Source: Massilia sp. PDC64 (GTDB lineage: Bacteria > Pseudomonadota > Gammaproteobacteria > Burkholderiales > Burkholderiaceae_D). Taken from it: a stretch of DNA of 64,000 nt. Location: contig NZ_FMZS01000003.1 of assembly GCF_900101265.1 (NCBI RefSeq), forward strand, positions 518,998 through 582,997. The letters are read 5' to 3'. The number at the start of each line of letters is the position of its first letter. Positions within the stretch are counted from its first letter, which is position 1. A program made the translations under genes and the position numbers. Of the stretch, positions 56,460 through 64,000 are shown in pieces. Below the pieces are notes generated by a model. The model had not been told where the DNA came from. It did no database searches and was given only the letters and a program-made list of their open reading frames with translations.

Positions 56460-59093
56460 GTGCACATACTCGAACAACGTTTCCTGCGTGGACCCAACAT
56501 CCACGCCGCCACCCCATGCCTGTTGTCCGTGCTCGACCTGGACGACCTGTATGGCGTCTCCACCCGCGACCTCCCGCAGTTCAACGAGGCGTTGCTGCAA
56601 CTGCTGCCGTCGCTCGCGGACTATCTCGTGCCGACGGGCCAGCCGGGCGGCTTCGCCCAGCGCCTGCGCGAAGGCACTTATCTCGCGCGCGTGATCGAAC
56701 ATGTGACCCTGGGCCTGCAATGCCTCGCGGGCGCCCCCGTCGCGTTCGGGCGCACGCGCCCCGTGACGGGCACGCCGGGCCAGTACCGCATCGTCTGCGC
56801 CTACCAGCTGGAGAAGGTCGCGCAGCCGGCGTTCAAGCTCGCCGTGGACATCGTCGACGCGCTCGCGCACGGCCGCCCGTTCGACCTGGCGCCGCGCCTG
56901 GACGAGCTGCGCGGGATCGCGGAGCACTATGCCATCGGTACGAGCACGGCCGCCGTGCTGGCCGCCGCGCAGGAGCGGGGCATTCCCGTCACGCGCATCA
57001 CGGAAGACGCGAATTTGTTCCAGCTGGGCTGGGGCGTGAAGCAGAAGCGCATCCAGGCGACGATCACGGGCGACACGGGCACCATCGCCGTGCGCATCGC
57101 CAGCGACAAGCAACTGACCAAGCAGCTGCTGAACGAAGCGGGCGTGCCGGTGCCCCAGGGCGAGACCGTGACGACGATCGAAGACGCGCTGCGCGTCGCG
57201 CGCAGGCTGAATGCCCCGGTGACGGTGAAACCACTGGACGCGAACCAGGGTAAAGGCGTGACGGTCGCCTGCCGCACGGATGCGGAGATCGAGCAGGCGT
57301 ACGCGTACGCGCGCAAGTTCGGCCGCCACATCATCGTGGAACGCTTCATCGAAGGCGCGGATTACCGCGTGCTCGTCGCGGGTGGCAAGGTCGCGGCGGC
57401 CTCGCTGCGCCGGCCCGCGCACGTCGTGGGCGACGGCACGCACACGGTGCGCGAGCTCGTCGACCTCGAGAACCGCAACCCGGCGCGCGGCGAGGGCCAC
57501 ACGAACATCCTCACGCAGATCGCGCTCGACGCCCACGCGGAAGACCTGCTGCGGCGCCAGGACCTCGTGCCGGACGCCGTCCCCGCGGCCGGCACGACCG
57601 TGTACCTGCGGGGGAACGCGAACCTGTCGACGGGCGGCACGGCGGAAGACGTGACGGACCTGCTGCCGGAATCCACGCGCCGCCTGTGCGTGCGCGCGGC
57701 CGCGAAGATCGGCCTGGACGTCGCGGGCATCGACATCGTGTGCCGCGACATCGCCGTGCCGCTGGCGGACCAGGGCGGCGCCGTCATCGAAGTCAACGCG
57801 GCCCCCGGCATCCGCATGCACCAGCATCCCAGCAGCGGCACGCCGCGCGACGCGGGCGACGCCATCGTGCAGGGCCTGATGGGCGATTCGGACGGTCGCA
57901 TCCCGATCATCGCGTGCACGGGCACGAACGGCAAGACGACGACGACCCTGCTGATGGCACACACGGTCCGCCTCGCGGGCAAGGTGACGGGCGTGACGAC
58001 GACGCACGGTGTCTACATCGCCGGCAAGGAAGTCACGAAGGGCGATTGCACGGGCTACTGGTCGGCGCGCACCGTGCTGTCGTCGCCGGACGTGGAGTTC
58101 GCGGTGCTGGAGACGGCGCGCGGCGGCATCCTGAAACGGGGCCTCGCGTTCGACCGCTGCGACATCGGCATGGTGCTGAACGTGTCGCCGGACCACCTGG
58201 GCCTGGACGGCGTCGACACCATCGAAGACCTCGCGCAGGTGAAGGCCGTGGTGCCGCTGTCGGCCAGCCGTGCCGTCGTACTGAACGCCGAGGACCCGCT
58301 GTGCGTGGCGATGGCGCGCCGCGTCCATCCGGACGTCGAGATCGTGTATTTCTCGATGGAGGCCGACAACCCGGTCCTGTTGCGCCACCTGGAGGAGGGC
58401 GGCCGCGCCGTCTACTTCCAGGACAATTCGATCGTCGTGGCCGACGCCACGTACCATCAGGAGCTGCTGCGCGTGGAAGCGATGCCGATCGCGCTGGGCG
58501 GCCGCGCGCGCTACAACATCGCCAACGGCCTCGCGGCGGCGGCGGGCCTGATGGCGGCGGGCTTTTCCAACCTGCAGATCGCGACGGGCCTGTCGACCTT
58601 CGTCAGCGACGGCAAGACGAACCCGCTGCGCACGAACGTGTTCGACGTGCGCGGCGTGACGGTCATCGTCGACTATGCGCACAACCCGGCCGCGTACTCG
58701 GCCCTGGCGGAGATGGCGCGCTCCCTGCTGCCCGGCCAGCTGGTCGGCATCGTGACGGCGCCGGGCGACCGCCGCGACGCCGACCTGCTGGAAGTGGGGC
58801 GCGTGTGCGCCGCGCGCTTCGACGAGCTGGTCGTCTACGAATCGTCGAGCCGGGGCCGCGCGTACGGCGGCGCCGTCGACCTGATCCTGCAAGGGGCCGA
58901 GGAGATCGTCGGCAAGACGGATACCCTGCACCGCGAGCTGGACGTGGGCGAGGCGATCCGCCTGGGCCTGTCGCTGTGCCGGCGCGGGGACGTGCTCGTG
59001 TTCGCGTGCGGCTCGTCGCTGGACGTGTTCGTGGAAGCGATCCGGCAGACGGATCCGGAGAGCGCGGCGCGCATCGCGGCCCAGGTGGGGTAA
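56460..59093 (+). CDS. cphA: Cyanophycin synthetase
   Basis: An 877-residue enzyme of normal CphA1 length, starting at GTG 56460. The N-terminal domain runs to about 190. The ATP-grasp module about 200-470 (SDKQLTKQLLNEAGVPVPQG, VKPLDANQGKGVTV, EVNAAPGIRMHQHP) adds Asp to the backbone. The Mur-ligase-like module from about 485 (ACTGTNGKTTTTLL, YAHNPAAYSAL) adds Arg. Together they build multi-L-arginyl-poly-L-aspartate, a nitrogen store. No cyanophycinase (cphB) or second synthetase is present in the window. Paired with the HDO-type gene and near a cationic-type permease. Confidence 0.94.
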   Translation: MHILEQRFLRGPNIHAATPCLLSVLDLDDLYGVSTRDLPQFNEALLQLLPSLADYLVPTGQPGGFAQRLREGTYLARVIEHVTLGLQCLAGAPVAFGRTRPVTGTPGQYRIVCAYQLEKVAQPAFKLAVDIVDALAHGRPFDLAPRLDELRGIAEHYAIGTSTAAVLAAAQERGIPVTRITEDANLFQLGWGVKQKRIQATITGDTGTIAVRIASDKQLTKQLLNEAGVPVPQGETVTTIEDALRVARRLNAPVTVKPLDANQGKGVTVACRTDAEIEQAYAYARKFGRHIIVERFIEGADYRVLVAGGKVAAASLRRPAHVVGDGTHTVRELVDLENRNPARGEGHTNILTQIALDAHAEDLLRRQDLVPDAVPAAGTTVYLRGNANLSTGGTAEDVTDLLPESTRRLCVRAAAKIGLDVAGIDIVCRDIAVPLADQGGAVIEVNAAPGIRMHQHPSSGTPRDAGDAIVQGLMGDSDGRIPIIACTGTNGKTTTTLLMAHTVRLAGKVTGVTTTHGVYIAGKEVTKGDCTGYWSARTVLSSPDVEFAVLETARGGILKRGLAFDRCDIGMVLNVSPDHLGLDGVDTIEDLAQVKAVVPLSASRAVVLNAEDPLCVAMARRVHPDVEIVYFSMEADNPVLLRHLEEGGRAVYFQDNSIVVADATYHQELLRVEAMPIALGGRARYNIANGLAAAAGLMAAGFSNLQIATGLSTFVSDGKTNPLRTNVFDVRGVTVIVDYAHNPAAYSALAEMARSLLPGQLVGIVTAPGDRRDADLLEVGRVCAARFDELVVYESSSRGRAYGGAVDLILQGAEEIVGKTDTLHRELDVGEAIRLGLSLCRRGDVLVFACGSSLDVFVEAIRQTDPESAARIAAQVG

Positions 59094-59100
59094 ATGCCGG

Positions 59101-62100
59101 TCAGGCCTGGTGGAGCGCGGCCGGTGCCGCCTGTGCCAGCGCCCGGGTCAACGCGCTCATGTCGATGGGCTTCATGAAGTAGTGGTCGAAGCCCGCCGCC
59201 TTGGCGAGCACCCGGTCGTGGGCCTGGCCATAGCCGGTCAGCGCGATGTACGTCGCGTTGCCGGTCTCCGGGATGCCGTGCAGGCGCCGCGACAGTTCAT
59301 ACCCGTCCATGTCCGGCAGGCCGACATCCAGGATCAGCGCATCCGGCTCCAGTGCACGGGCATCGTCGAGCGCACTGTGCGCATCGTGGCGGACCGTCAC
59401 GTGATGGCCTTGCGTGCGCAGCAGCGCCTCCAGCGACGTGGCAGCGTCGGCATTGTCGTCGACGATCAGGATGTGCAGGGGATGCGGCTCCGCGGCGGGC
59501 CCGTCCTGGGTGTCGCGCTTGCGATCCAGCACGGGAAGCGACAGGGTGAACGTGCTGCCCTTGCCGGGCCCGGCGCTCGTCGCCGTCACGTTGCCGCCAT
59601 GCTGGGCCATGATGCTCCTGACCAGCGCCAGGCCGAGCCCGAGGCCGCCCTGCGCGCGGTCGGGCGTGCGTTCGGCCTGCGCGAACAGGTCGAACACGTG
59701 AGGCAGGAATTTTGCGTCCATGCCGATGCCGTCGTCGCTCACGTGGATGTGGACGCACGACGTCTCGACCTCCATGTCCAGCCGGATGTGACCGCCCATC
59801 GGCGTGTATTTCGCCGCATTGTTCAACAGGTTCGTGAGCACCTGGACGAGGCGCGTGCGGTCGCCCAGGACGGCAGCGTGCTCCGGCACGAGGTGGACGG
59901 ACAGTCGATGCTGCCGCGATTCGATCAGCGGCCGCGATTGCTCGATGGCGCTGTCGATGGCGTCCTTGATGTCGAGTTCCGCCTTGTCGATGGAGACGAG
60001 GCCGCGCGTCACGCGCGACACGTCGAGCAGGTCGTCGACGAGGTCCGTCATGTGCCTGACCTGGCGGGTGATGATCTCGCTGGTCTTCCTGACGGTGTCC
60101 CGGTCGGCGCCGGCCTTCGCCAGCAGTTGCGCGGCGGTGGTGATCGGTGCCAGCGGGTTGCGCAGCTCGTGCGCGACCATGGCGAGGAATTCGTCCTTGC
60201 GCCGGTTCGCCTGTTCCAGCGCGATTTCCGCTTCGCGCTGCAGCGTGATGTCCGTATTCGTCCCGAACCAGCGCACGATGTTCCCGTTCCTGTCGCGGAT
60301 CGGCACTGCGCGCGACAGGAACCAGCGGTATTCGCCGTCCGCGCCGCGCAGCGGGAACAGGTCTTCCCACGCGACCTGCTGCTGCACGATCTGCTCGTGG
60401 TACTTCGCCTTGACGGCGTCCACGAAGTCGGGATGGTGGACCTTTTCCCAGCCCCATCCCAGCATCTCGTCGGGCGTCGTGCCCGTGTATTCGAACCAGC
60501 GGTTGTTGTACCAGAAAATGGAACCGTCGCTGTCGGCCATCCACGCCAGTTGCGGGATGTTTTCCGCCAGGGTGCGGAACTGGATTTCGCTTTCCCTGAG
60601 CGCCGACTGGGCCTTTTTCGACTCGCTGATGTCGAGGATGTAGGCGATGCCTTCGTCCCGCGCTCCCTGGTAATTGGCGGCGCCGACATAGACGGGCAGG
60701 CGGCTGCCGTCCTTGCGGAAGTACTCTTTTTCGAACGCTTCCACGCTGCCTTTCGATTGCAGGGTTTCCAGGCTCTTGCGATCCGCTTCCTCCCATTCGG
60801 GCGGCGTCAGCGCGCGCCACGACAACCCGTCGCGCTCGAACTCGTCGCGCGTGTAGCCGAGCATCCTGAGCAGCGCATCGTTCACCTTGACGAGGGTGCC
60901 GTCGAAACGGTATTGCATGATGCCGATCACGTTGGATTCGGCGATCGTCCTGAACTGGAATTCGGTGCGCCGCCGCGCTTCCTCCGCCAGTTTCTGTTGG
61001 GTGATGTCCAGTACGACGCCGGGCATCCAGACCGGCTTGCCGTCCTGGTCGAGGTCGAGTTTTCCGCGTGCATGGATGTACCGGATGCTGCCGTCCCGGT
61101 GCAGCAGGCGGTAATGGCATTGATAGGGCTTGCCGGTCGCGAGCGTGTCGCGGATGCCGGCTTCGACGGCCGGCCTGTCCGCCGGATGGATCGCCTTCAG
61201 GTATGCACTGATCGGACCGCCGTCCGCGTCTGCGTCGGGGACGTCGAACATCCTGGCGAAATTCCGGTCCGCATGGATCCGGTCGGCCTGGACATCCCAC
61301 GTCCAGGTGCCGATCTCCGCCGCGGTCAGCGTGGCTTCCAGGCGCAGCTGCGCATCCTGCAGTGCCGCCTGCATGATCTTCTGGTCGTTGATGTCCGTGC
61401 AGGTGCCCATCCACCGCTGGATGTCGCCGGCCTCGTTCCGGATGGGCAGGGCGCGCGCCAGCATCCAGTGGTATTCGCCCGTGCGGTGCCGCAGCCGGTA
61501 CTCGATCTCGTAGGGCTCCCCCGTGCGCAGGCTGTGCTCCCACGCTTGTTCCGTGCGCGGCAGGTCGTCCGGGTGGAGGATCGATCCCCAGTTCTCGCCG
61601 ATGGTGGCGCTCGCCGGCACGCCGGCGAATTCGTAATGGCGCTGGTTGTAATAGTCGTGGTAGCCGTTCGGCAGCGTCGACCAGACCATTTGCGGTATCG
61701 CATCGGCAATTTGCCGGAACTTCGCTTCGCCCGCTTCGGCCGCCTGCTGTTTCAACACCTGTTCCGTGACGTCTTCCACCGTGTGGATGATGTAGATGAC
61801 GTTGCCCGCGGCATCCAGTACCGGGCTGTTGAGGGGTTTCCAATACCGAACTTCGAATTCGCCCTCGGCCGAATCGCGCCTGGGAATGTCGTATTTCTGG
61901 ATCGGCATGGCGTCGGCCTGCTTGCCGGCCAGCACCCGCATCAGGGAGGCACGCAGGTTCCTCTCGCCCGTCGCGGTGGCATCCGCGGGATTGTCGGGGA
62001 ACACGTCGAACAGGTGGCGTCCCAGGATCTGTTCCCGCGTCGTCATGGTCACGCGCAAACGCGCCTCGTTCGCGGCGACCATGGTGAAATCGGGCGTCAG

Positions 62101-62184
62101 GACGAGAAACGGAATCGGCGTCGCATCGAATAACAGCCGGAAATCAAGTCCCAAACCCTCGGGCAGCGCAGCAGGTGTGGCCAT
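59101..62184 (-). CDS. Multi-PAS hybrid sensor histidine kinase
   Basis: A 1027-residue protein. ATG 62184 sits 7 nt after GGAGGAG. Five PAS domains: about 13-145, 152-272, 280-400, 405-525 and 530-650, several with PAC-type ends (YEIEYRLRHRTGEYHWMLAR). HisKA has His672 (MVAHELRNPLAPITT), the HATPase has LTNLLNNAAKYTPMGGH and GLGLGLALVRSIM, and the receiver has Asp953 in ALILDVGLPDMDG with KP at the C-terminus. No membrane segments. Related in plan to the 44077-48228 kinase but not a recent duplicate in its sensor part. Confidence 0.9.
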   Translation of the reverse strand: MATPAALPEGLGLDFRLLFDATPIPFLVLTPDFTMVAANEARLRVTMTTREQILGRHLFDVFPDNPADATATGERNLRASLMRVLAGKQADAMPIQKYDIPRRDSAEGEFEVRYWKPLNSPVLDAAGNVIYIIHTVEDVTEQVLKQQAAEAGEAKFRQIADAIPQMVWSTLPNGYHDYYNQRHYEFAGVPASATIGENWGSILHPDDLPRTEQAWEHSLRTGEPYEIEYRLRHRTGEYHWMLARALPIRNEAGDIQRWMGTCTDINDQKIMQAALQDAQLRLEATLTAAEIGTWTWDVQADRIHADRNFARMFDVPDADADGGPISAYLKAIHPADRPAVEAGIRDTLATGKPYQCHYRLLHRDGSIRYIHARGKLDLDQDGKPVWMPGVVLDITQQKLAEEARRRTEFQFRTIAESNVIGIMQYRFDGTLVKVNDALLRMLGYTRDEFERDGLSWRALTPPEWEEADRKSLETLQSKGSVEAFEKEYFRKDGSRLPVYVGAANYQGARDEGIAYILDISESKKAQSALRESEIQFRTLAENIPQLAWMADSDGSIFWYNNRWFEYTGTTPDEMLGWGWEKVHHPDFVDAVKAKYHEQIVQQQVAWEDLFPLRGADGEYRWFLSRAVPIRDRNGNIVRWFGTNTDITLQREAEIALEQANRRKDEFLAMVAHELRNPLAPITTAAQLLAKAGADRDTVRKTSEIITRQVRHMTDLVDDLLDVSRVTRGLVSIDKAELDIKDAIDSAIEQSRPLIESRQHRLSVHLVPEHAAVLGDRTRLVQVLTNLLNNAAKYTPMGGHIRLDMEVETSCVHIHVSDDGIGMDAKFLPHVFDLFAQAERTPDRAQGGLGLGLALVRSIMAQHGGNVTATSAGPGKGSTFTLSLPVLDRKRDTQDGPAAEPHPLHILIVDDNADAATSLEALLRTQGHHVTVRHDAHSALDDARALEPDALILDVGLPDMDGYELSRRLHGIPETGNATYIALTGYGQAHDRVLAKAAGFDHYFMKPIDMSALTRALAQAAPAALHQA

Positions 62185-62260
62185 ATCGCAACTCCTCCGT
62201 GTATCGACATGGTAAGTCGAACTTGCGAATGGTGTCGCGCCGAAAGGTGCGGTCGTAACA

Positions 62261-63145
62261 TTAATGCGCTCGGCGCGCGATCTCGAGGAAGTTGCCCACC
62301 TTGGTCGACGCTGTGCCCTCGAGCGAGGCGAGGGCCAACTTCGACCGGACTTTCGCATCGGCAATGTCCACGTACGTCACCCCCTCGGCGTGGAACTGGC
62401 TGACGGAGGCGGGGACGATCGACACGCCGAATTCCGCCGCGACGAGGCTGACGACGGTCGACAGCTGCGGCGCCTGCTGGCCCGGCATCGGCTCGAATCC
62501 CGCATGGCGGCATGCGGAAACGATCTCGTCGTGCAGCATCGGACTTGCCGCGCGGGGAATCAGCACGAACGGTTCCTGCGCCAGTGCGGACAGCGGGATC
62601 CGGGCCCGCTGCGCGAGGGGATGCGTGACCGGCAGCACGGCCTTCATCGGCTCGCTCGCGATGTCCTGCAGCACGACACCGGCGAACGAGTGGACGCCGG
62701 GTCGCAGGAACGCGAGGTCGATGCGGCCTTCGTCCAGTTGCGCCAGCAGGCGCGCCGTCGTGCCTTCGGTAAGCGTCAGGCCGACGCCGGGGTAGCTGTT
62801 GCGAAATTCGCGCACGAGGGCCCGCACGATGGGGTGGAAGGCGGCCGACGCCGTGAAGCCGAGGTGCAAATGGCCCGTCTCGCCCCGTCCGGCGCGCTGT
62901 GTATTCAGCGTGGCCTGCTCCACGTCGTCCAGCAGGCGCTTGGCGTCGACGAGCAGCGCCTTGCCGGCGTCGGTCGCCACGACGCCGTGGCCCGTACGGT
63001 GGAACAGCTTGACGTCGAGTTCCCGTTCCAGTGCGTGGATCTGCTGGCTCAGCGGCGGCTGGCCGATGCCGAGACGTTCCGCCGCCCGGGTGATATTGCC
63101 TTCCTCCGCGACGGCGACGAAGTAGCGTAAATGTCTGAGTTCCAT
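62261..63145 (-). CDS. LysR-family transcriptional regulator
   Basis: A 294-residue regulator. The HTH is at residues 1-60 (MELRHLRYFVAVAEEGN, AAERLGIGQPPLSQQIHALE). The effector domain has GFTASAAFHPIVRALVREF and FVLIPRAASPMLHDEIVSAC, like the BenM/CatM subgroup. Divergent from sdhC with a 161-nt gap. Whether it controls the sdh operon or a distant gene is unknown. Confidence 0.85.
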   Translation of the reverse strand: MELRHLRYFVAVAEEGNITRAAERLGIGQPPLSQQIHALERELDVKLFHRTGHGVVATDAGKALLVDAKRLLDDVEQATLNTQRAGRGETGHLHLGFTASAAFHPIVRALVREFRNSYPGVGLTLTEGTTARLLAQLDEGRIDLAFLRPGVHSFAGVVLQDIASEPMKAVLPVTHPLAQRARIPLSALAQEPFVLIPRAASPMLHDEIVSACRHAGFEPMPGQQAPQLSTVVSLVAAEFGVSIVPASVSQFHAEGVTYVDIADAKVRSKLALASLEGTASTKVGNFLEIARRAH

Positions 63146-63186
63146 GCGGTATCTGTGAAAAGTATGGATCCTAGATTATCCATATA

Positions 63187-63216
63187 TTGGACAGCATAGT
63201 GAGATTTCGCGATAAT
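63187..63216 (+). promoter_or_regulatory. Predicted promoter of the sdh operon
   Basis: TTGGAC (63187-63192), 18-nt spacer, GATAAT (63211-63216), in AT-rich sequence between the LysR gene and sdhC. The leader would be about 85 nt. Confidence 0.5.
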
Positions 63217-63306
63217 ACAGATATCCCACGGACAAGTTTTTTTGCGGCGAGAGCCGCATGGACGTGTTTTGGCGGGCCCATAAATCAATTTTGGAAGAGT
63301 GCTGGA

Positions 63307-63729
63307 ATGTCAGAAGCAATAAAAAAAGTTCAGGAGCGAAGGCAGCCGATCCGTAACGTGAACATTACGGACATCACGATGAACTACAAGCAGCCGCCGT
63401 CGGCCATCGTGTCGATCCTGCACCGTATCAGCGGTTTCGTGCTGTTCCTCTTCCTGCCGTTCCTGCTCTACCTGTTCGAGCAGAGCATCCGCTCCGAAAT
63501 CTCGTTCGCCCACTTCGCGGGCATCGTCAGCCATCCGTTCACGAAGATCGTCATCCTGGGCCTGTCCTGGGGCTACCTGCACCACTTCTGCGCCGGTATC
63601 CGCCACCTGTTCATGGACAACCACATCGCCCTGGACAAGGACGCGTCGCAGCGCACCGCGCGCTACGTGCTGGTGATCAGCCTCGTACTGACCCTGCTGG
63701 TCGCCCTCAAACTGTTCGGAGTGTTTTAA
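63307..63729 (+). CDS. sdhC: Succinate dehydrogenase cytochrome b556 subunit
   Basis: A 140-residue membrane anchor subunit with three helices. SILHRISGFVLFLFLPFLLY includes the quinone-site Ser and Arg, and LHHFCAGIRHLFMDNH holds the haem-ligand His and the conserved DN. The N-terminus is longer than in E. coli. First gene of the sdhCDAB operon, which continues outside the window. Confidence 0.93.
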   Translation: MSEAIKKVQERRQPIRNVNITDITMNYKQPPSAIVSILHRISGFVLFLFLPFLLYLFEQSIRSEISFAHFAGIVSHPFTKIVILGLSWGYLHHFCAGIRHLFMDNHIALDKDASQRTARYVLVISLVLTLLVALKLFGVF

Positions 63730-63731
63730 TC

Positions 63732-64000
63732 ATGGCTACCCCCAAGAATATCGGACAGCGCCGCCTCGTCGTCGGCGCCCACTACGGCATGCGCGACTGG
63801 CTGGCCCAGCGCGTCACCGCCATCGTGATGGTCATCTTCACCGTCATCCTGCTGGTGTCGTTCCTGACCGGCCAGAATTTTACGTACGAAGGCTGGGCGG
63901 GTCTCTTCGCCCGCCAGTGGTTCAAGCTTTTCACGATGGTCACGTTCTTCGGCCTGTTCTACCACGTGTGGGTGGGCATCCGTGACATCTGGATGGACTA
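63732..64000 (+). CDS. sdhD: Succinate dehydrogenase membrane anchor subunit, 3' end outside window
   Basis: The visible 89 residues cover at least two membrane helices (RVTAIVMVIFTVILLVSFL and FKLFTMVTFFGLFYHVWVGI) and the haem-ligand His in YHVWVGIRDIWMDY. It starts 2 nt after sdhC. Cut by the window edge. Confidence 0.9.
   Translation, partial: MATPKNIGQRRLVVGAHYGMRDWLAQRVTAIVMVIFTVILLVSFLTGQNFTYEGWAGLFARQWFKLFTMVTFFGLFYHVWVGIRDIWMD

Noticed and set aside
54774..58931. Long minus-strand frame opposite the HDO-type and cphA genes
   Set aside because: It is antisense to two clearly functional genes, and the translated sequence shows no motifs.

Overview
The window looks like the chromosome of a GC-rich (roughly two-thirds G+C) betaproteobacterium. 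A Massilia/Telluria-type Oxalobacteraceae member is the best guess. This rests on the housekeeping genes (a methyltransferase-rnhA-dnaQ-tRNA-Val block at the left edge and an sdhCD operon at the right edge), the betaproteobacterial style of the aerobic CoA-dependent aromatic cluster, and the carbohydrate-type TonB receptor. The taxonomy is inference; no 16S or other marker is present.

Layout. 1-2.0 kb: housekeeping genes and tRNA-Val(CAC). 2.1-9.7 kb: a seven-gene plus-strand operon that matches the known aerobic 2-aminobenzoyl-CoA (anthranilate) pathway: CoA ligase, flavin monooxygenase/old-yellow-enzyme fusion, SDR, MarR regulator, enoyl-CoA hydratase, acyl-CoA dehydrogenase and a RidA-like protein. 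A near-perfect inverted repeat overlaps its promoter. 9.7-31.5 kb: a polysaccharide utilisation locus (PUL) for a uronic-acid-containing glycan. It holds a Tat-exported lyase lipoprotein, a beta-helix glycosidase, a GH2 beta-galactosidase, a TonB receptor, a GH43 lipoprotein, a LacI regulator and a compact eight-gene minus-strand operon (kduI-kduD-kdgK-aldose epimerase-mannose/AGE isomerase-sugar kinase-MFS-GH88). A repeated palindrome, GTTATCGATAAC and variants, sits at or near the predicted start of most of its transcription units and is the probable LacI operator.

31.6-35.0 kb: small envelope and metabolism genes (SYLF lipid-binding protein, DUF2784, HdeD-like, DUF427, M15 peptidase). 35.0-40.4 kb: an unusual signalling block with an HTH-ATPase, a sigma54-type activator with an FHA-like N-terminus, a small protein and a Ser/Thr kinase with TPRs. 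40.5-48.2 kb: an AI-2E-family permease, a FAD oxidoreductase with a Rieske domain and a large hybrid histidine kinase. 48.2-51.5 kb: a MetQ/I/N-type ABC importer with a C-terminally short acyl-CoA dehydrogenase-like flavoprotein. 51.6-53.2 kb: a LysE exporter and a metallophosphoesterase. 53.2-59.1 kb: a cationic-type amino acid permease, a heme-oxygenase-like (HDO-type) protein and cyanophycin synthetase. 59.1-64 kb: a second multi-PAS hybrid histidine kinase, a LysR regulator and sdhC/sdhD (the latter cut by the window).

How the genes fit together. In the PUL, the polymer is cut outside the cytoplasm by the lyase and glycosidases, enters through the TonB receptor and the MFS symporter, and GH88 removes the unsaturated uronate. 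KduI, KduD and KdgK then carry that uronate to KDPG. The AGE-family isomerase plus PfkB kinase would route mannose to fructose-6-phosphate, suggesting a substrate with both uronate and mannose. The most novel-looking points are the operator regulon, a possible operator-controlled small RNA upstream of kduI, the HDO-cyanophycin synthetase pair, and the FHA-like activator with a GAYTGA loop and two Fis-like helices.
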